Shown here in pieces: positions 34,198 to 42,000 of a stretch of 64,000 bases of DNA. This DNA comes from Cyclobacteriaceae bacterium (GTDB taxonomy: Bacteria; Bacteroidota; Bacteroidia; Cytophagales; Cyclobacteriaceae). How positions within the stretch are numbered: position 1 is the first letter of the stretch; the number at the start of each line of letters is the position of its first letter. The position numbers and the translations under genes were made by a program. The notes under the pieces are model-generated. The model saw nothing but the letters and a program-made list of their open reading frames with translations. It was not told the DNA's origin and did not search any database. The stretch is from assembly GCA_020436085.1 (NCBI GenBank), contig JAGQYM010000012.1, positions 1 through 64,000 on the forward strand, given 5' to 3'.

Positions 34198-36948
34198 CTA
34201 ATTTCCTAAGTGATCCCAATTGATCAGGATATTCCACACCAGTGGCGCATCATGGTGGTTCAAATATCGGTGGAGCGGATCAAAAGTAAAAGCAATTACC
34301 CTACCTTGTCCTTGCGGAACGTTGAAAATTCCTCCATGCCCTATAATGGTCTGCTCATTTCGCACCATTCCAGACAAAACATACGGGGGATCCTTCTTTT
34401 CATCCGCCTTTTTGGTGGACGCCTTATGATCCGGCATACCCATAATCGGACCCAAATAGGGTTCTTCGTCTTTCAAAGGCTTGGTACCATACTGTAGCAG
34501 CATCATGTCGCGGTTGTATTTGTCCAACTGGTACAGCGGCCCATTGCCCCTGAACACATGGAAAACCTCAGGATAACCATAGAGCACGGGGTTTCCGGGC
34601 TTACGGGCCTTCACCCGCACAAACGAACCGGGGTGAAACAAGCCTTGTGCATTGTAGCCTTCCAATTCCCTGGCAATACCCGTCTCGGCCACCATTCGGG
34701 TGGAGTTGTCCAGTGTCACCAGCACCCCGCCATTATCCACAAACAGTTTTAACTGGTTCAGGCCATCAAGACCTGGTCCACCGGTCATGTCATTGGTAGC
34801 GTCAGGTGTGCCATGGGCAGGATACTCGGCCGTTTTCGTGAACGGCATCGGTCCCCACTTGGCATCTACCCCATGAATGAAGTCGGCAGCCTCTCCTCTC
34901 ATGCGCGGCACCAATATCACATCAAACTTCTTGCGCAGGTCTCCCGCTTTCAAGTCATCCTTGTCAATAGAGGTATAAGGAATCCCGCGTTGCTCGAAGG
35001 TATAGCGCGACCACCCTTCGTCTTGCGTGCTGAACCAGCTGTGGTAAATGGCTACGCGTGGCAACGTCACATCGTGTTGCTTTCCTCCGGGTGCGGAAGC
35101 GGCTGCCTTCAAGTCCAATCCAAATTCTTTGGCAATGTGATCCGCTTGTGCTTTGGTGACGTCACGGAACACCACGGCTCCAGCTTTCAACGTGTCGCTG
35201 CCCACCACTTGTTGTTCATCCAACACAGACACACGCGCCTTCTTGTTTTGGCCTTTCACCCAATAGAGCGCTGGCAATACCGTGTTCTGTGCCTTGTAGT
35301 TCAGGATGTAATTGCCTGCACTTCCCTCAATAGTACCGGAGTACTTCACATCAGCAGTTACCAGGGTAAGGTCACTGAGGTTGTACTTCACGCTGTCCTC
35401 CGCTTTCACCTCCACGCCATAGTTCAAGCCAAGTGTCCACGCAATATCATCGTAAGGTGGAAACTTTGCTTCCTTGGGATAATTCTGATTGGTAAGCATC
35501 GTTACGGCTAGGTCGCGGTACGGCTGATCGAGCAGGATCACATAGTCTCCTTCTTTTGATTTGTTGATCTCAAGTCCTTGCACGCGCAATTGGTTGACCA
35601 TGTATGCGGCCATGGCGGGATCGTTTTGCTTTTTGGGAATAACGAACGCGCGTATCTTGTCTTCTTTACCGCGCTTGATGTTGTTCACTCCTTTCTGGTA
35701 GAAGTTGCGCAGGATCAGATTCTTATTATCGGCAGTATACGTTAGCGATGCCAATACGCCTGCCTCCATGTAGTTGGTGTTGTTGCGCAGCGACCAGTTC
35801 ACCAATTGTGTTGGTGGCGCAGGTCGGTACCACTCGCGACTGGTAGCGGGGTCGCCTGCATATTTTTGTTTGGAGAGATCACGCAGGTAGGTGTTGGCGC
35901 CTGCGTTACCAAATGTTTCATAGAAGCGACCGATGCTGTTGTGGTTGTTGGCAACCCACATCGCGTAGCCCGGCCACCATCCGTCAAAGAACGCCCACGT
36001 AAATGCACCGGGCATGCCTTGCGAAGCAAGGGTAGTGATGTCGTGGTTGGCCATGATCTGCCACTCACCAATGGCGATCGGATCCATGTGATCATTGTAG
36101 GGCCCAGTACCTGTACTGATATATAATAGTGGCACTGATTCATGAAGATCTAGCATCACAGAAGGGTGCCACTCGTAGTACACCTTGAAGATGGCCTTCG
36201 TCAGCTCTGCTGATACTTGAATGCCGTCACGGTTGTTGTCGTGGAAAATGTACTTGCCCCAGTAGGGAGTGGAACGGGGAAATCCGTCATCAAATTCTTT
36301 TCTTGCTTTGCTGTATCGATAGTACCAATCGACCTGCTTATCGCGACCATCTGGCTCGGAGGCCGGGTTGATCAGTACGATTACGTTGTCGCGAATATTT
36401 TTGATGTCAGCAGTCTGGCTTGTCGCCAATCTATATGCCAGCTCCATGAGCATCTCCGGTGAGCCCATCTCGGTTGAGTGTAGTCCACCGTTGAGATAGA
36501 AGATGGGCTTGCTGTCGGTGATGATCTTGTCTGCTTCATCACTGCCGACTTTGCGGGGATCGGAAAGTTTTGAAAGTTGACCTTTATAATGGTCGATTCT
36601 TTTCATGGACTCGTCATTGCCGATGATGACGAGGTTGATGGCTCGACCTTCTTCGGTAGTACCTACGCGTTGTACAGAAACAAAGGGTGATGCTTTCGCC
36701 AGGGCTTCATAGTAGCCATAGATTTCGCTGGTACGGTGCATGGTGCCGGGTGTGCCTATGATTTGTCCGAAGTGCTTGCGGGGCGAGGGAACGTTTGGAT
36801 CGTCTACGAGGTTGAGTACGGAAGCAGGCAGGAAGCGTGGGTCGGTTGTATATTCCTGGATTTTCTTGTTGTACTCATCATCGATATTCTGGGCACAGAG
36901 GGTGCCTGCGGCCAGGATGAGGGTAAGGAGTGTAAATATTCTCTGCAT
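34198..36948 (-). CDS. Secreted M14-family zinc carboxypeptidase
   Basis: A 916-residue protein with a signal peptide (1-20, ending TLCAQ). The zinc-binding H-x-x-E of M14 is at His157/Glu160 in NGGLHSTEMGSPE, and a conserved NPASEPDGRD follows. The third zinc ligand should be in the VMLDLHESVPL stretch (about 260). The C-terminal half is large, about 450 residues beyond the catalytic domain, with a class-I-amidotransferase-like segment (DVILVPRMRGEAADF), as in other big Bacteroidota M14 proteins. It removes C-terminal residues from peptides outside the cell or in the periplasm. It ends at a terminator and is preceded by REP-like repeats. Confidence 0.9.
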   Translation of the reverse strand: MQRIFTLLTLILAAGTLCAQNIDDEYNKKIQEYTTDPRFLPASVLNLVDDPNVPSPRKHFGQIIGTPGTMHRTSEIYGYYEALAKASPFVSVQRVGTTEEGRAINLVIIGNDESMKRIDHYKGQLSKLSDPRKVGSDEADKIITDSKPIFYLNGGLHSTEMGSPEMLMELAYRLATSQTADIKNIRDNVIVLINPASEPDGRDKQVDWYYRYSKARKEFDDGFPRSTPYWGKYIFHDNNRDGIQVSAELTKAIFKVYYEWHPSVMLDLHESVPLLYISTGTGPYNDHMDPIAIGEWQIMANHDITTLASQGMPGAFTWAFFDGWWPGYAMWVANNHNSIGRFYETFGNAGANTYLRDLSKQKYAGDPATSREWYRPAPPTQLVNWSLRNNTNYMEAGVLASLTYTADNKNLILRNFYQKGVNNIKRGKEDKIRAFVIPKKQNDPAMAAYMVNQLRVQGLEINKSKEGDYVILLDQPYRDLAVTMLTNQNYPKEAKFPPYDDIAWTLGLNYGVEVKAEDSVKYNLSDLTLVTADVKYSGTIEGSAGNYILNYKAQNTVLPALYWVKGQNKKARVSVLDEQQVVGSDTLKAGAVVFRDVTKAQADHIAKEFGLDLKAAASAPGGKQHDVTLPRVAIYHSWFSTQDEGWSRYTFEQRGIPYTSIDKDDLKAGDLRKKFDVILVPRMRGEAADFIHGVDAKWGPMPFTKTAEYPAHGTPDATNDMTGGPGLDGLNQLKLFVDNGGVLVTLDNSTRMVAETGIARELEGYNAQGLFHPGSFVRVKARKPGNPVLYGYPEVFHVFRGNGPLYQLDKYNRDMMLLQYGTKPLKDEEPYLGPIMGMPDHKASTKKADEKKDPPYVLSGMVRNEQTIIGHGGIFNVPQGQGRVIAFTFDPLHRYLNHHDAPLVWNILINWDHLGN

Positions 36949-37053
36949 AATTCTTCAAGTTTTTGCGGAGCGAATATAAGGAGGGGCGCGAAACGGTCTG
37001 ACTTTAGACTGATAAGCGGTTAAGGGAGGGGTTGGTTTGGAAAGAGGACTCAT

Positions 37054-37080
37054 GAGCACGGAGCTAAGTTCCCGCTAGAG
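37054..37080 (+). repeat. REP-like palindrome, copy 3
   Basis: GAGCACGGAGCTAAGTTCCC followed by GCTAGAG. The left arm has one change and the right arm lacks one base compared with the other copies, so the hairpin is imperfect. It precedes copies 4 and 5 at spacings of 50 and 48 bases. Confidence 0.75.
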
Positions 37081-37103
37081 AAGGAGGTTGGGTAATGATT
37101 ATG

Positions 37104-37133
37104 GAGCACGGAAGTAACTTCCGCGCTAGAGGA
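37104..37133 (+). repeat. REP-like palindrome, copy 4
   Basis: GAGCACGGAAGTAACTTCCG followed by CGCTAGAG. GGAAG and CTTCC pair exactly around TAA. It ends in the CTAG tetranucleotide that borders most copies. Confidence 0.8.
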
Positions 37134-37151
37134 GAGGAAAGAGGACTGATA

Positions 37152-37180
37152 GAGCACGGAACTAAGTTCCGCGCTAAAGG
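37152..37180 (+). repeat. REP-like palindrome, copy 5 (left half of a REPIN)
   Basis: GAGCACGGAACTAAGTTCCG followed by CGCTAAAGG. The GGAAC/GTTCC variant keeps pairing relative to GGAAG/CTTCC (compensatory change). With the inverted copy 6 twenty bases later it forms a REP pair 3' of the RAYT gene. Confidence 0.8.
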
Positions 37181-37200
37181 GGAGTTAGAAAAATTTAGCT

Positions 37201-37225
37201 TGGCGCGGAAGTTACTTCCGTGCCC
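37201..37225 (-). repeat. REP-like palindrome, copy 6 (inverted, right half of a REPIN)
   Basis: Read on the plus strand TGGCGCGGAAGTTACTTCCG then TGCCC, the reverse complement of the other copies. It ends at base 37225, directly adjacent to the stop codon of the RAYT gene. Confidence 0.8.
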
Positions 37226-37777
37226 TCACTCCATAAACTCAATATTCAAAAGTCCTTCGCCTGTTCCGTGATAATCCCTCGCACTACTGTAAACATACTC
37301 CTCTTCTTTTTCAACAATACCCGCTTTAACAGGATTCTGATGAATATAGTCCAACTTCTGCTCCATCATTTCATTTGTATTCAACTCAATAGGGTGATAC
37401 TGATTCTGCCAAAATTTATACTTACGATGTTTATTGCTACTATCAGCTGCTTTTGAAAACACTCCGAGCATCCAATCTTTCCTGCTATCCCCACTATTTT
37501 CAATCAATCGGCAGATGGTAACCGATGAGTATTTCTTGAAATCCCTAACTATATCCTGAACATCGTAAGAACCGTTTCGTCCGATAATCATGTGAATATG
37601 GTTACTCATGATACACCAGCCATAGATTAAAAGCCCTTTGTTCTGCTGACAGTATCTGATGCTTTCTAGGAATGCATCTCTGTACACATGCTTGGTGAAC
37701 ACCTCAATCCAACCGATAACAGCGAAGGTTATGAAATGTAATCTCTCTTGATCCCGAATCTTGTATTTCTCGCTCAC
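37226..37777 (-). CDS. REP-associated tyrosine transposase (RAYT)
   Basis: A 183-residue Y1-type HuH nuclease of the IS200/IS605-like TnpA_REP group. The HuH motif is His60-Ile-His62 (CIMSNHIHMIIG) and the candidate nucleophile is Tyr144 in KLDYIHQNPVKAGIV, followed by the YVYSSARDYHG tail typical of this group. These enzymes cut single-stranded REP hairpins and are thought to have spread REP elements. The gene is bounded on both sides by head-to-tail pairs of a REP-like palindrome (copies 5/6 and 7/8) and looks intact. No accessory TnpB is present. It appears domesticated, not a full IS. Confidence 0.92.
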   Translation of the reverse strand: MSEKYKIRDQERLHFITFAVIGWIEVFTKHVYRDAFLESIRYCQQNKGLLIYGWCIMSNHIHMIIGRNGSYDVQDIVRDFKKYSSVTICRLIENSGDSRKDWMLGVFSKAADSSNKHRKYKFWQNQYHPIELNTNEMMEQKLDYIHQNPVKAGIVEKEEEYVYSSARDYHGTGEGLLNIEFME

Positions 37778-37798
37778 TACAGTAAGATAATCTTGGGG

Positions 37799-37825
37799 AG
37801 AGCACGGAACTAAGTTCCGCGCTAG
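37799..37825 (+). repeat. REP-like palindrome, copy 7 (left half of a REPIN)
   Basis: AGAGCACGGAACTAAGTTCC then GCGCTAG, 21 bases upstream of the RAYT start codon. It pairs as a perfect GGAAC/GTTCC stem and forms a pair with inverted copy 8 (17-base spacer). Confidence 0.8.
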
Positions 37826-37842
37826 AAAAAATAAAAATTAAA

Positions 37843-37868
37843 CCAGCGCGGAAGTTACTTCCGTGCCA
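37843..37868 (-). repeat. REP-like palindrome, copy 8 (inverted, right half of a REPIN)
   Basis: On the plus strand CCAGCGCGGAAGTTACTTCC then GTGCCA. It ends 19 bases before the M28 stop. With copy 7 it brackets an A-rich spacer, the REPIN layout. Confidence 0.8.
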
Positions 37869-37887
37869 AGTTGGATTTACATCTACC

Positions 37888-39546
37888 CTAGCGTTTTTCG
37901 ATTATAAGTTTCGGTCCGAACTTTCCACCAAAGAAATCTCCTTTGTTCCATGTGGGACGTTGCGGATCGTTAGCGACCTGGTAGCCTGTGAGGAAATTTA
38001 CTTTCACATGAGTGGCAGCTCCGTTGAAGTCAAAATCCTGAGACATATCATCCTGGGGTGTGTGGTAGGTCGTTCTGCGCCATGCCACATCGGCTACGCT
38101 ACGATCTACTTTATCGCTCTCCACAGTTTTGAATCCGCTTTTAATGAAGAGTGAAGGAATGCCTTTCTTAATAAAACTGTAATGGTCGCTTCGGATGAAT
38201 ACTACTTGTTCAGGAAAGGGATCTGGTCCTATGCCGAGGTTGAGATATTTTGCAGCCTCACCTAGTGGTTTTGATAAACTGGAATGTTGTGCACCATAGG
38301 GTACGATGTCCAACACGGGATGAAAGAAAAACGGCATATCCATCGAGAAGTTCGCTACCATGCTTTGCTGAGGAATAGTTGGATTGCTCGCAAAGAAATC
38401 AGAACCTAAAAGGCCTGACTCCTCACCTGTGACGATTGCGATGATGATCGAGCGCTTAGTGGGCTCTTTCAATCTCTTGTAAGTTCTTGCAATCTCCAGC
38501 GCAATAGAGGTACCGGAGGCGTTATCATGCGCACCATTATATATAGAGTCGCCTTTCACCGGCACTCCGATTCCAAAATGGTCAACATGGGCTACATACA
38601 CCACATACTCATTTTTCAACACAGGATCGCTACCGGGAATTATCCCGATTAGGTTGGATGTGGCGATACTGGAAGTCTCACTGCTTACTGTCATCCTTGC
38701 CTCAAGGTTTAGCGGCAGTGATTGAGGTTTGTTGTTCTTGATGCTGTTAATAATAGCATCCATCTTCTTGCCAGAGCTTGCAAATAGTTTTTCTGCATTG
38801 GCTGGGTTGAAAGTAGCGATTACCTTTAGTTGCTCGAAAGTATTTTGTGCTTTGCCGGTTGCATCCGCCCAACGGGATGTACCCTGCTTCGATCTCCTCA
38901 CCGCAGCTTCCCATGAAGTTCGCTGGTCGCCCGGTAATTGCATGGTGATGGCACCTATTGCTCCACGCTTCACCGCTTCTTCATATTTTACTGGTGCAGA
39001 CGAAAAGTACGCGCGTTCGTTGGAAGGAAAAGACTCAGGTGCCTGATTGAAAAACACCACAATCTTATTCTTCACATCAATCTTCTGATAGTCATCGTAG
39101 CCGAGCTCGGGTGCGTGCACACCGTAACCCACAAAGACTAACTGTCCTGACACGTCTGACATTACATTAACCAAATTAGGTTGTAGCATGAAATCTTCAT
39201 CATACACCAGTGCTGTACGATCACCTTTCGATACGAGCACAAGGCTGCTTTCACTTTCGTTAACTATTCCTTTTTTCAGCGTCACCGGCTGCACATACGA
39301 TTTCCCATCTACTCCCGGTAGCAGTCCCATGGACATAAACTGTGTCTCTACGTATTTGGAAGCGAGTGCAAATCCATCCGTACCTGGCTGGCGGCCTTGC
39401 AGCAGATCATCTGCGAGATAGGTCATATCTGCTTTGATGTGATCGGGGTTCACCTGATTGATCGCATATTCTGCATCGGGTGTAATTTGAGCAAATAGTG
39501 TTGCTGTCAGCAGGTTGGCCAGGAATAGTATTGTCAGCCTTTTCAT
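37888..39546 (-). CDS. Secreted M28-family metallopeptidase with PA domain
   Basis: A 552-residue aminopeptidase-like protein with a signal peptide (1-19, ending TLFAQ). Residues of about 120-260 hold a PA (protease-associated) insert (QLVFVGYGVHAPELGYDDYQ). The di-zinc M28 site is visible as YVAHVDHFGIG, HDNASGTSIALE and the catalytic GEESGLLGSDFF. A C-terminal tail ends LIIEKR. It probably removes N-terminal residues from peptides in the periplasm or outside. It is downstream of the SGNH-hydrolase gene by 87 bases on the same strand. Confidence 0.9.
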   Translation of the reverse strand: MKRLTILFLANLLTATLFAQITPDAEYAINQVNPDHIKADMTYLADDLLQGRQPGTDGFALASKYVETQFMSMGLLPGVDGKSYVQPVTLKKGIVNESESSLVLVSKGDRTALVYDEDFMLQPNLVNVMSDVSGQLVFVGYGVHAPELGYDDYQKIDVKNKIVVFFNQAPESFPSNERAYFSSAPVKYEEAVKRGAIGAITMQLPGDQRTSWEAAVRRSKQGTSRWADATGKAQNTFEQLKVIATFNPANAEKLFASSGKKMDAIINSIKNNKPQSLPLNLEARMTVSSETSSIATSNLIGIIPGSDPVLKNEYVVYVAHVDHFGIGVPVKGDSIYNGAHDNASGTSIALEIARTYKRLKEPTKRSIIIAIVTGEESGLLGSDFFASNPTIPQQSMVANFSMDMPFFFHPVLDIVPYGAQHSSLSKPLGEAAKYLNLGIGPDPFPEQVVFIRSDHYSFIKKGIPSLFIKSGFKTVESDKVDRSVADVAWRRTTYHTPQDDMSQDFDFNGAATHVKVNFLTGYQVANDPQRPTWNKGDFFGGKFGPKLIIEKR

Positions 39547-39633
39547 AAGAATTAAAATCGGTTTGGATTAACTAATAAATATAGCTAATCCTATGGCTGG
39601 GCAAGTGCGGGAATAGATGAATGGCTGGAAATG

Positions 39634-40383
39634 TTATTCTGTGAGGGCTTTGGTCGCGGCTTCTTTGAGAATGACTAATGCTTCTTCAGGTACTTCGTTC
39701 TTCCACGATGCTTTGCTTCTATCCACAAAATCGAAGTCACTCTTTTGCTCGATTGCTCCGTAGATCGTCATTGCGGCAAGCACGCTGCCCATGACACCGG
39801 GGTGAAAAAAATCGTAAGTGTAAAGCGGAAGACCAGGATCAACTTTCCATGCATACTTCCAGGCAAGTCCTGCGGGGCAGAGCAACGAGCCTGTCTTTTC
39901 TGCCGCTTGTGTGTAGGAATAGATTACGTTGTCGTGATCAAAGGATCGGTCTTTTGATGGCCACACCATGTACATGGCGAGTTGGGTATCGTTGTCTTTA
40001 CAGTGATTGGCAAGCAGCGTGGCATAGTTGAGTAGCAAAACCTGTGACTCGGGTAATGCGGATGGTCCTTGCTGTGCAATAACAATGTCGAACTTCTTAC
40101 TTTCAATAGCAGCTTGCACTTCAAATTCACGCCAATGATCTTCGAGTGAGTAGTTAGGTTTGGCTATCGATTCGAAATAGATACCCACGCCATCCATGGC
40201 TCCGAGTTCTGATACAAGAGCGGGAAGGTCATTGAAAAAGGTCAGGCTATTTCCTACATACAACACACGAAGGTCAGCATCCTCGGGAGTTGGGATACCC
40301 GGTAGTGGTGGCAGCTCCTCCTCGGCCGCACGGCAAGAGCTAAGGAGTGTAATGGTTAGTAACAGGAACAGTCTCATCTTCAT
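39634..40383 (-). CDS. SGNH/GDSL-like hydrolase lipoprotein
   Basis: A 249-residue lipoprotein (lipobox at Cys17, TLLSSCRA). Block I appears as LYVGNSLTFFNDLP (nucleophile Ser in GNSLT, a GNSL form of GDSL), block III in VIAQQGPSALPES, and the catalytic Asp/His pair in YTYDFFHPGVMGS near the C-terminus. The family hydrolyses ester bonds in carbohydrates and lipids; substrate unknown. It lies upstream of the M28 gene on the same strand. Confidence 0.8.
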   Translation of the reverse strand: MKMRLFLLLTITLLSSCRAAEEELPPLPGIPTPEDADLRVLYVGNSLTFFNDLPALVSELGAMDGVGIYFESIAKPNYSLEDHWREFEVQAAIESKKFDIVIAQQGPSALPESQVLLLNYATLLANHCKDNDTQLAMYMVWPSKDRSFDHDNVIYSYTQAAEKTGSLLCPAGLAWKYAWKVDPGLPLYTYDFFHPGVMGSVLAAMTIYGAIEQKSDFDFVDRSKASWKNEVPEEALVILKEAATKALTE

Positions 40384-40513
40384 TTGTCAACTCTGCCAAA
40401 TTACTATCTGTCGTGGCAGAATGAATCCGCCACGTTACGTGATTTGAGTTCCAGGCAAGACGGGATGGAGCTTTACGTCAATGACGGGAGGTAATTGATC
40501 AACAAAATCTCCG

Positions 40514-40960
40514 TCATTCGGGAGCCAAAAACTCGTTGCGGGTAGCTACAAGGGGAACACCGATTAAAACCAGCGCCACAAGGTTGATCAACACTATATT
40601 ATATACTGCATCGTAGTAGTATGAAACAGTGCTATCGATCAGGAACCAGGAAAGGAGTCCCAACCATAACGCTTTGTAGGCCCACCGCTCCTTGCGCTTA
40701 AAGGCAAACTCTGAAATCATGATCATCAGAATGTGAAAGCCCACGATCGTTCCACCGATAATACCAAAGAGCCAATTCTTGAAAACCAGCACCTCGGTTG
40801 AAAACGGTTGGTTGTCAAAAAATACCTGACGGGTATAAGTATTGTGAATCTCTAGCAAAAGGGAGTTACCTGCGAATGCAACAATCAAACCGACCCCTAC
40901 CGTCATTATGTTGGCGTAGGTAAGCCACTTTTGCCAGAAAGAGAATCGCTTGTCGGTCAT
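40514..40960 (-). CDS. Hypothetical four-helix membrane protein
   Basis: A 148-residue protein with four hydrophobic helices (about 15-33, 60-82, 92-108 and 115-140) and basic loops (FAFKRKERWAYK). No family motif is recognised. It is divergent from the DUF2306 gene with 41 bases between starts, suggesting shared regulatory DNA. The C-terminal end (VATRNEFLAPE) is charged. Function unknown. Confidence 0.65.
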   Translation of the reverse strand: MTDKRFSFWQKWLTYANIMTVGVGLIVAFAGNSLLLEIHNTYTRQVFFDNQPFSTEVLVFKNWLFGIIGGTIVGFHILMIMISEFAFKRKERWAYKALWLGLLSWFLIDSTVSYYYDAVYNIVLINLVALVLIGVPLVATRNEFLAPE

Positions 40961-41001
40961 GATATGGATAAACTAAATACAAAAATTCCGATCTTGGTAA
41001 C

Positions 41002-41625
41002 ATGAACAAACTGTTATGGGTGCTTTTCATCCTTTGCGCTATCACTATCGGGTTATATCCTGTGATGTATGCGTTGATCGATTGGCAGTATGCCTTTCCA
41101 AGTTCAAAGCCGGCAGAATTACAAAGTGATTTCTTATGGAGATTAGCCTTTGTTGGGCATATTTCGTTTGGGGGCATAGCCATGCTTTCCGGATGGTCGC
41201 GGTTTTCAAAGAAACTGCGAGCAAAGAACCTGAGTCTTCACCGTACGTTGGGAAAAATTTATCTGATCTGTATAAGCCTTAGTGGTGTAGCGGGATTTTA
41301 TCTCGCCTTGTTTGCCAATGGTGGCTTAATTTCTTCTTTTGGTTTTGGAGGATTAGCTATTGGCTGGTTGTTGACATCTGCTCTAGCCTACCGGGCGATT
41401 AAGCAGAGAGATATTAACGATCATGAGCGATGGATGATCAGAAGTTATGCACTGTGTTTCGCGGCTGTTACGTTGCGGATATGGCTGCCTCTGTCGCAGG
41501 CAGTTTTACATCTTGATTTTATTGAGGCTTATCGTGTGATCGCGTGGCTGTGTTGGGTTCCTAACCTGCTATTTGCAGAATGGTGGATCAGTAAAATGAA
41601 AAAACCAAGTCCACAGGTTGCCTGA
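41002..41625 (+). CDS. DUF2306 domain-containing membrane protein
   Basis: A 207-residue inner-membrane protein of about six TM helices. FVGHISFGGIAMLSGWSRFS then LHRTLGKIYL and DHERWMIRSYALCFAAVTLR are the conserved blocks of DUF2306, with histidines at positions reminiscent of haem-binding cytochrome b561-like domains. Function is unknown. It is monocistronic. Confidence 0.8.
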   Translation: MNKLLWVLFILCAITIGLYPVMYALIDWQYAFPSSKPAELQSDFLWRLAFVGHISFGGIAMLSGWSRFSKKLRAKNLSLHRTLGKIYLICISLSGVAGFYLALFANGGLISSFGFGGLAIGWLLTSALAYRAIKQRDINDHERWMIRSYALCFAAVTLRIWLPLSQAVLHLDFIEAYRVIAWLCWVPNLLFAEWWISKMKKPSPQVA

Positions 41626-41870
41626 TAAAAAAGGATGTAATAAAAAGTTTAGAAAATTACCTTTTAAGAATTTCTCAACACCTACCTATCGTTCGTCATA
41701 TCCGCCAGCGAGCGGATTTCTACCCCATAATTCCTGATTTGTCGATAACCCGTTGATTATTGAGACAGAATCACATTACCAACCTGGAAAATTACGTATA
41801 GAGGATTAGGGACTTTTCCGGATGGTATCAGGTCATCGAATAATTGACCTTTGTATTCAATCCATTAGGC
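41626..41870. other. Intergenic region before the 38-residue reading frame
   Basis: AT-rich sequence with a 6-bp inverted repeat ATCCGC/GCGGAT (41700-41717) and, near the right end, AGGTCA/TGACCT (41830-41850). No longer reading frame or RNA is recognised. Confidence 0.5.
41830..41850. promoter_or_regulatory. Operator-like inverted repeat AGGTCA-N9-TGACCT
   Basis: Perfect 6-bp arms with a nine-base spacer, twenty bases before the ATG of the 38-residue reading frame (41871). Position and symmetry fit a dimeric regulator site; no regulator is assigned. Confidence 0.35.
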
Positions 41871-41987
41871 ATGAATAAGGAATATGATCTTCCGCCCGAC
41901 CTCATTGGATTCAGAAGGCTACTTCTGTTTACAGCAATGATGGCACTCGCTTTTGGCGCTGTTGCTGTTAATCTTTTGTCTCTTTAA
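41871..41987 (+). CDS. Candidate 38-residue membrane miniprotein
   Basis: ATG at 41871 opens MNKEYDLPPDLIGFRRLLLF then TAMMALAFGAVAVNLLSL, a charged start, two arginines and a single hydrophobic helix to the end, the usual layout of bacterial single-pass miniproteins. An operator-like repeat lies 20 bases upstream. No Shine-Dalgarno is seen, and no relatives are known to me, so this rests on structure alone. It overlaps no other gene. Confidence 0.35.
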   Translation: MNKEYDLPPDLIGFRRLLLFTAMMALAFGAVAVNLLSL

Positions 41988-42000
41988 TTCAACCGCTACC

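Noticed and set aside
33724-34209. Long plus-strand reading frames (up to 161 codons) across the 22-bp array
   Set aside because: The repeat unit has no stop in any frame and its 22-base period rotates the frame, so open frames arise by chance. The translations are low-complexity with no start context.
34813-35511. 232-codon frame antisense to the M14 peptidase gene
   Set aside because: It lies wholly inside a well-supported coding region in the opposite strand, shows no domain and follows the composition of the real gene.
37054-37225. CRISPR array made of the evenly spaced repeats
   Set aside because: Only three direct copies plus one inverted, spacers of about 20 bases, no cas genes, and the repeats are hairpins that also occur singly elsewhere. 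They fit REP elements.
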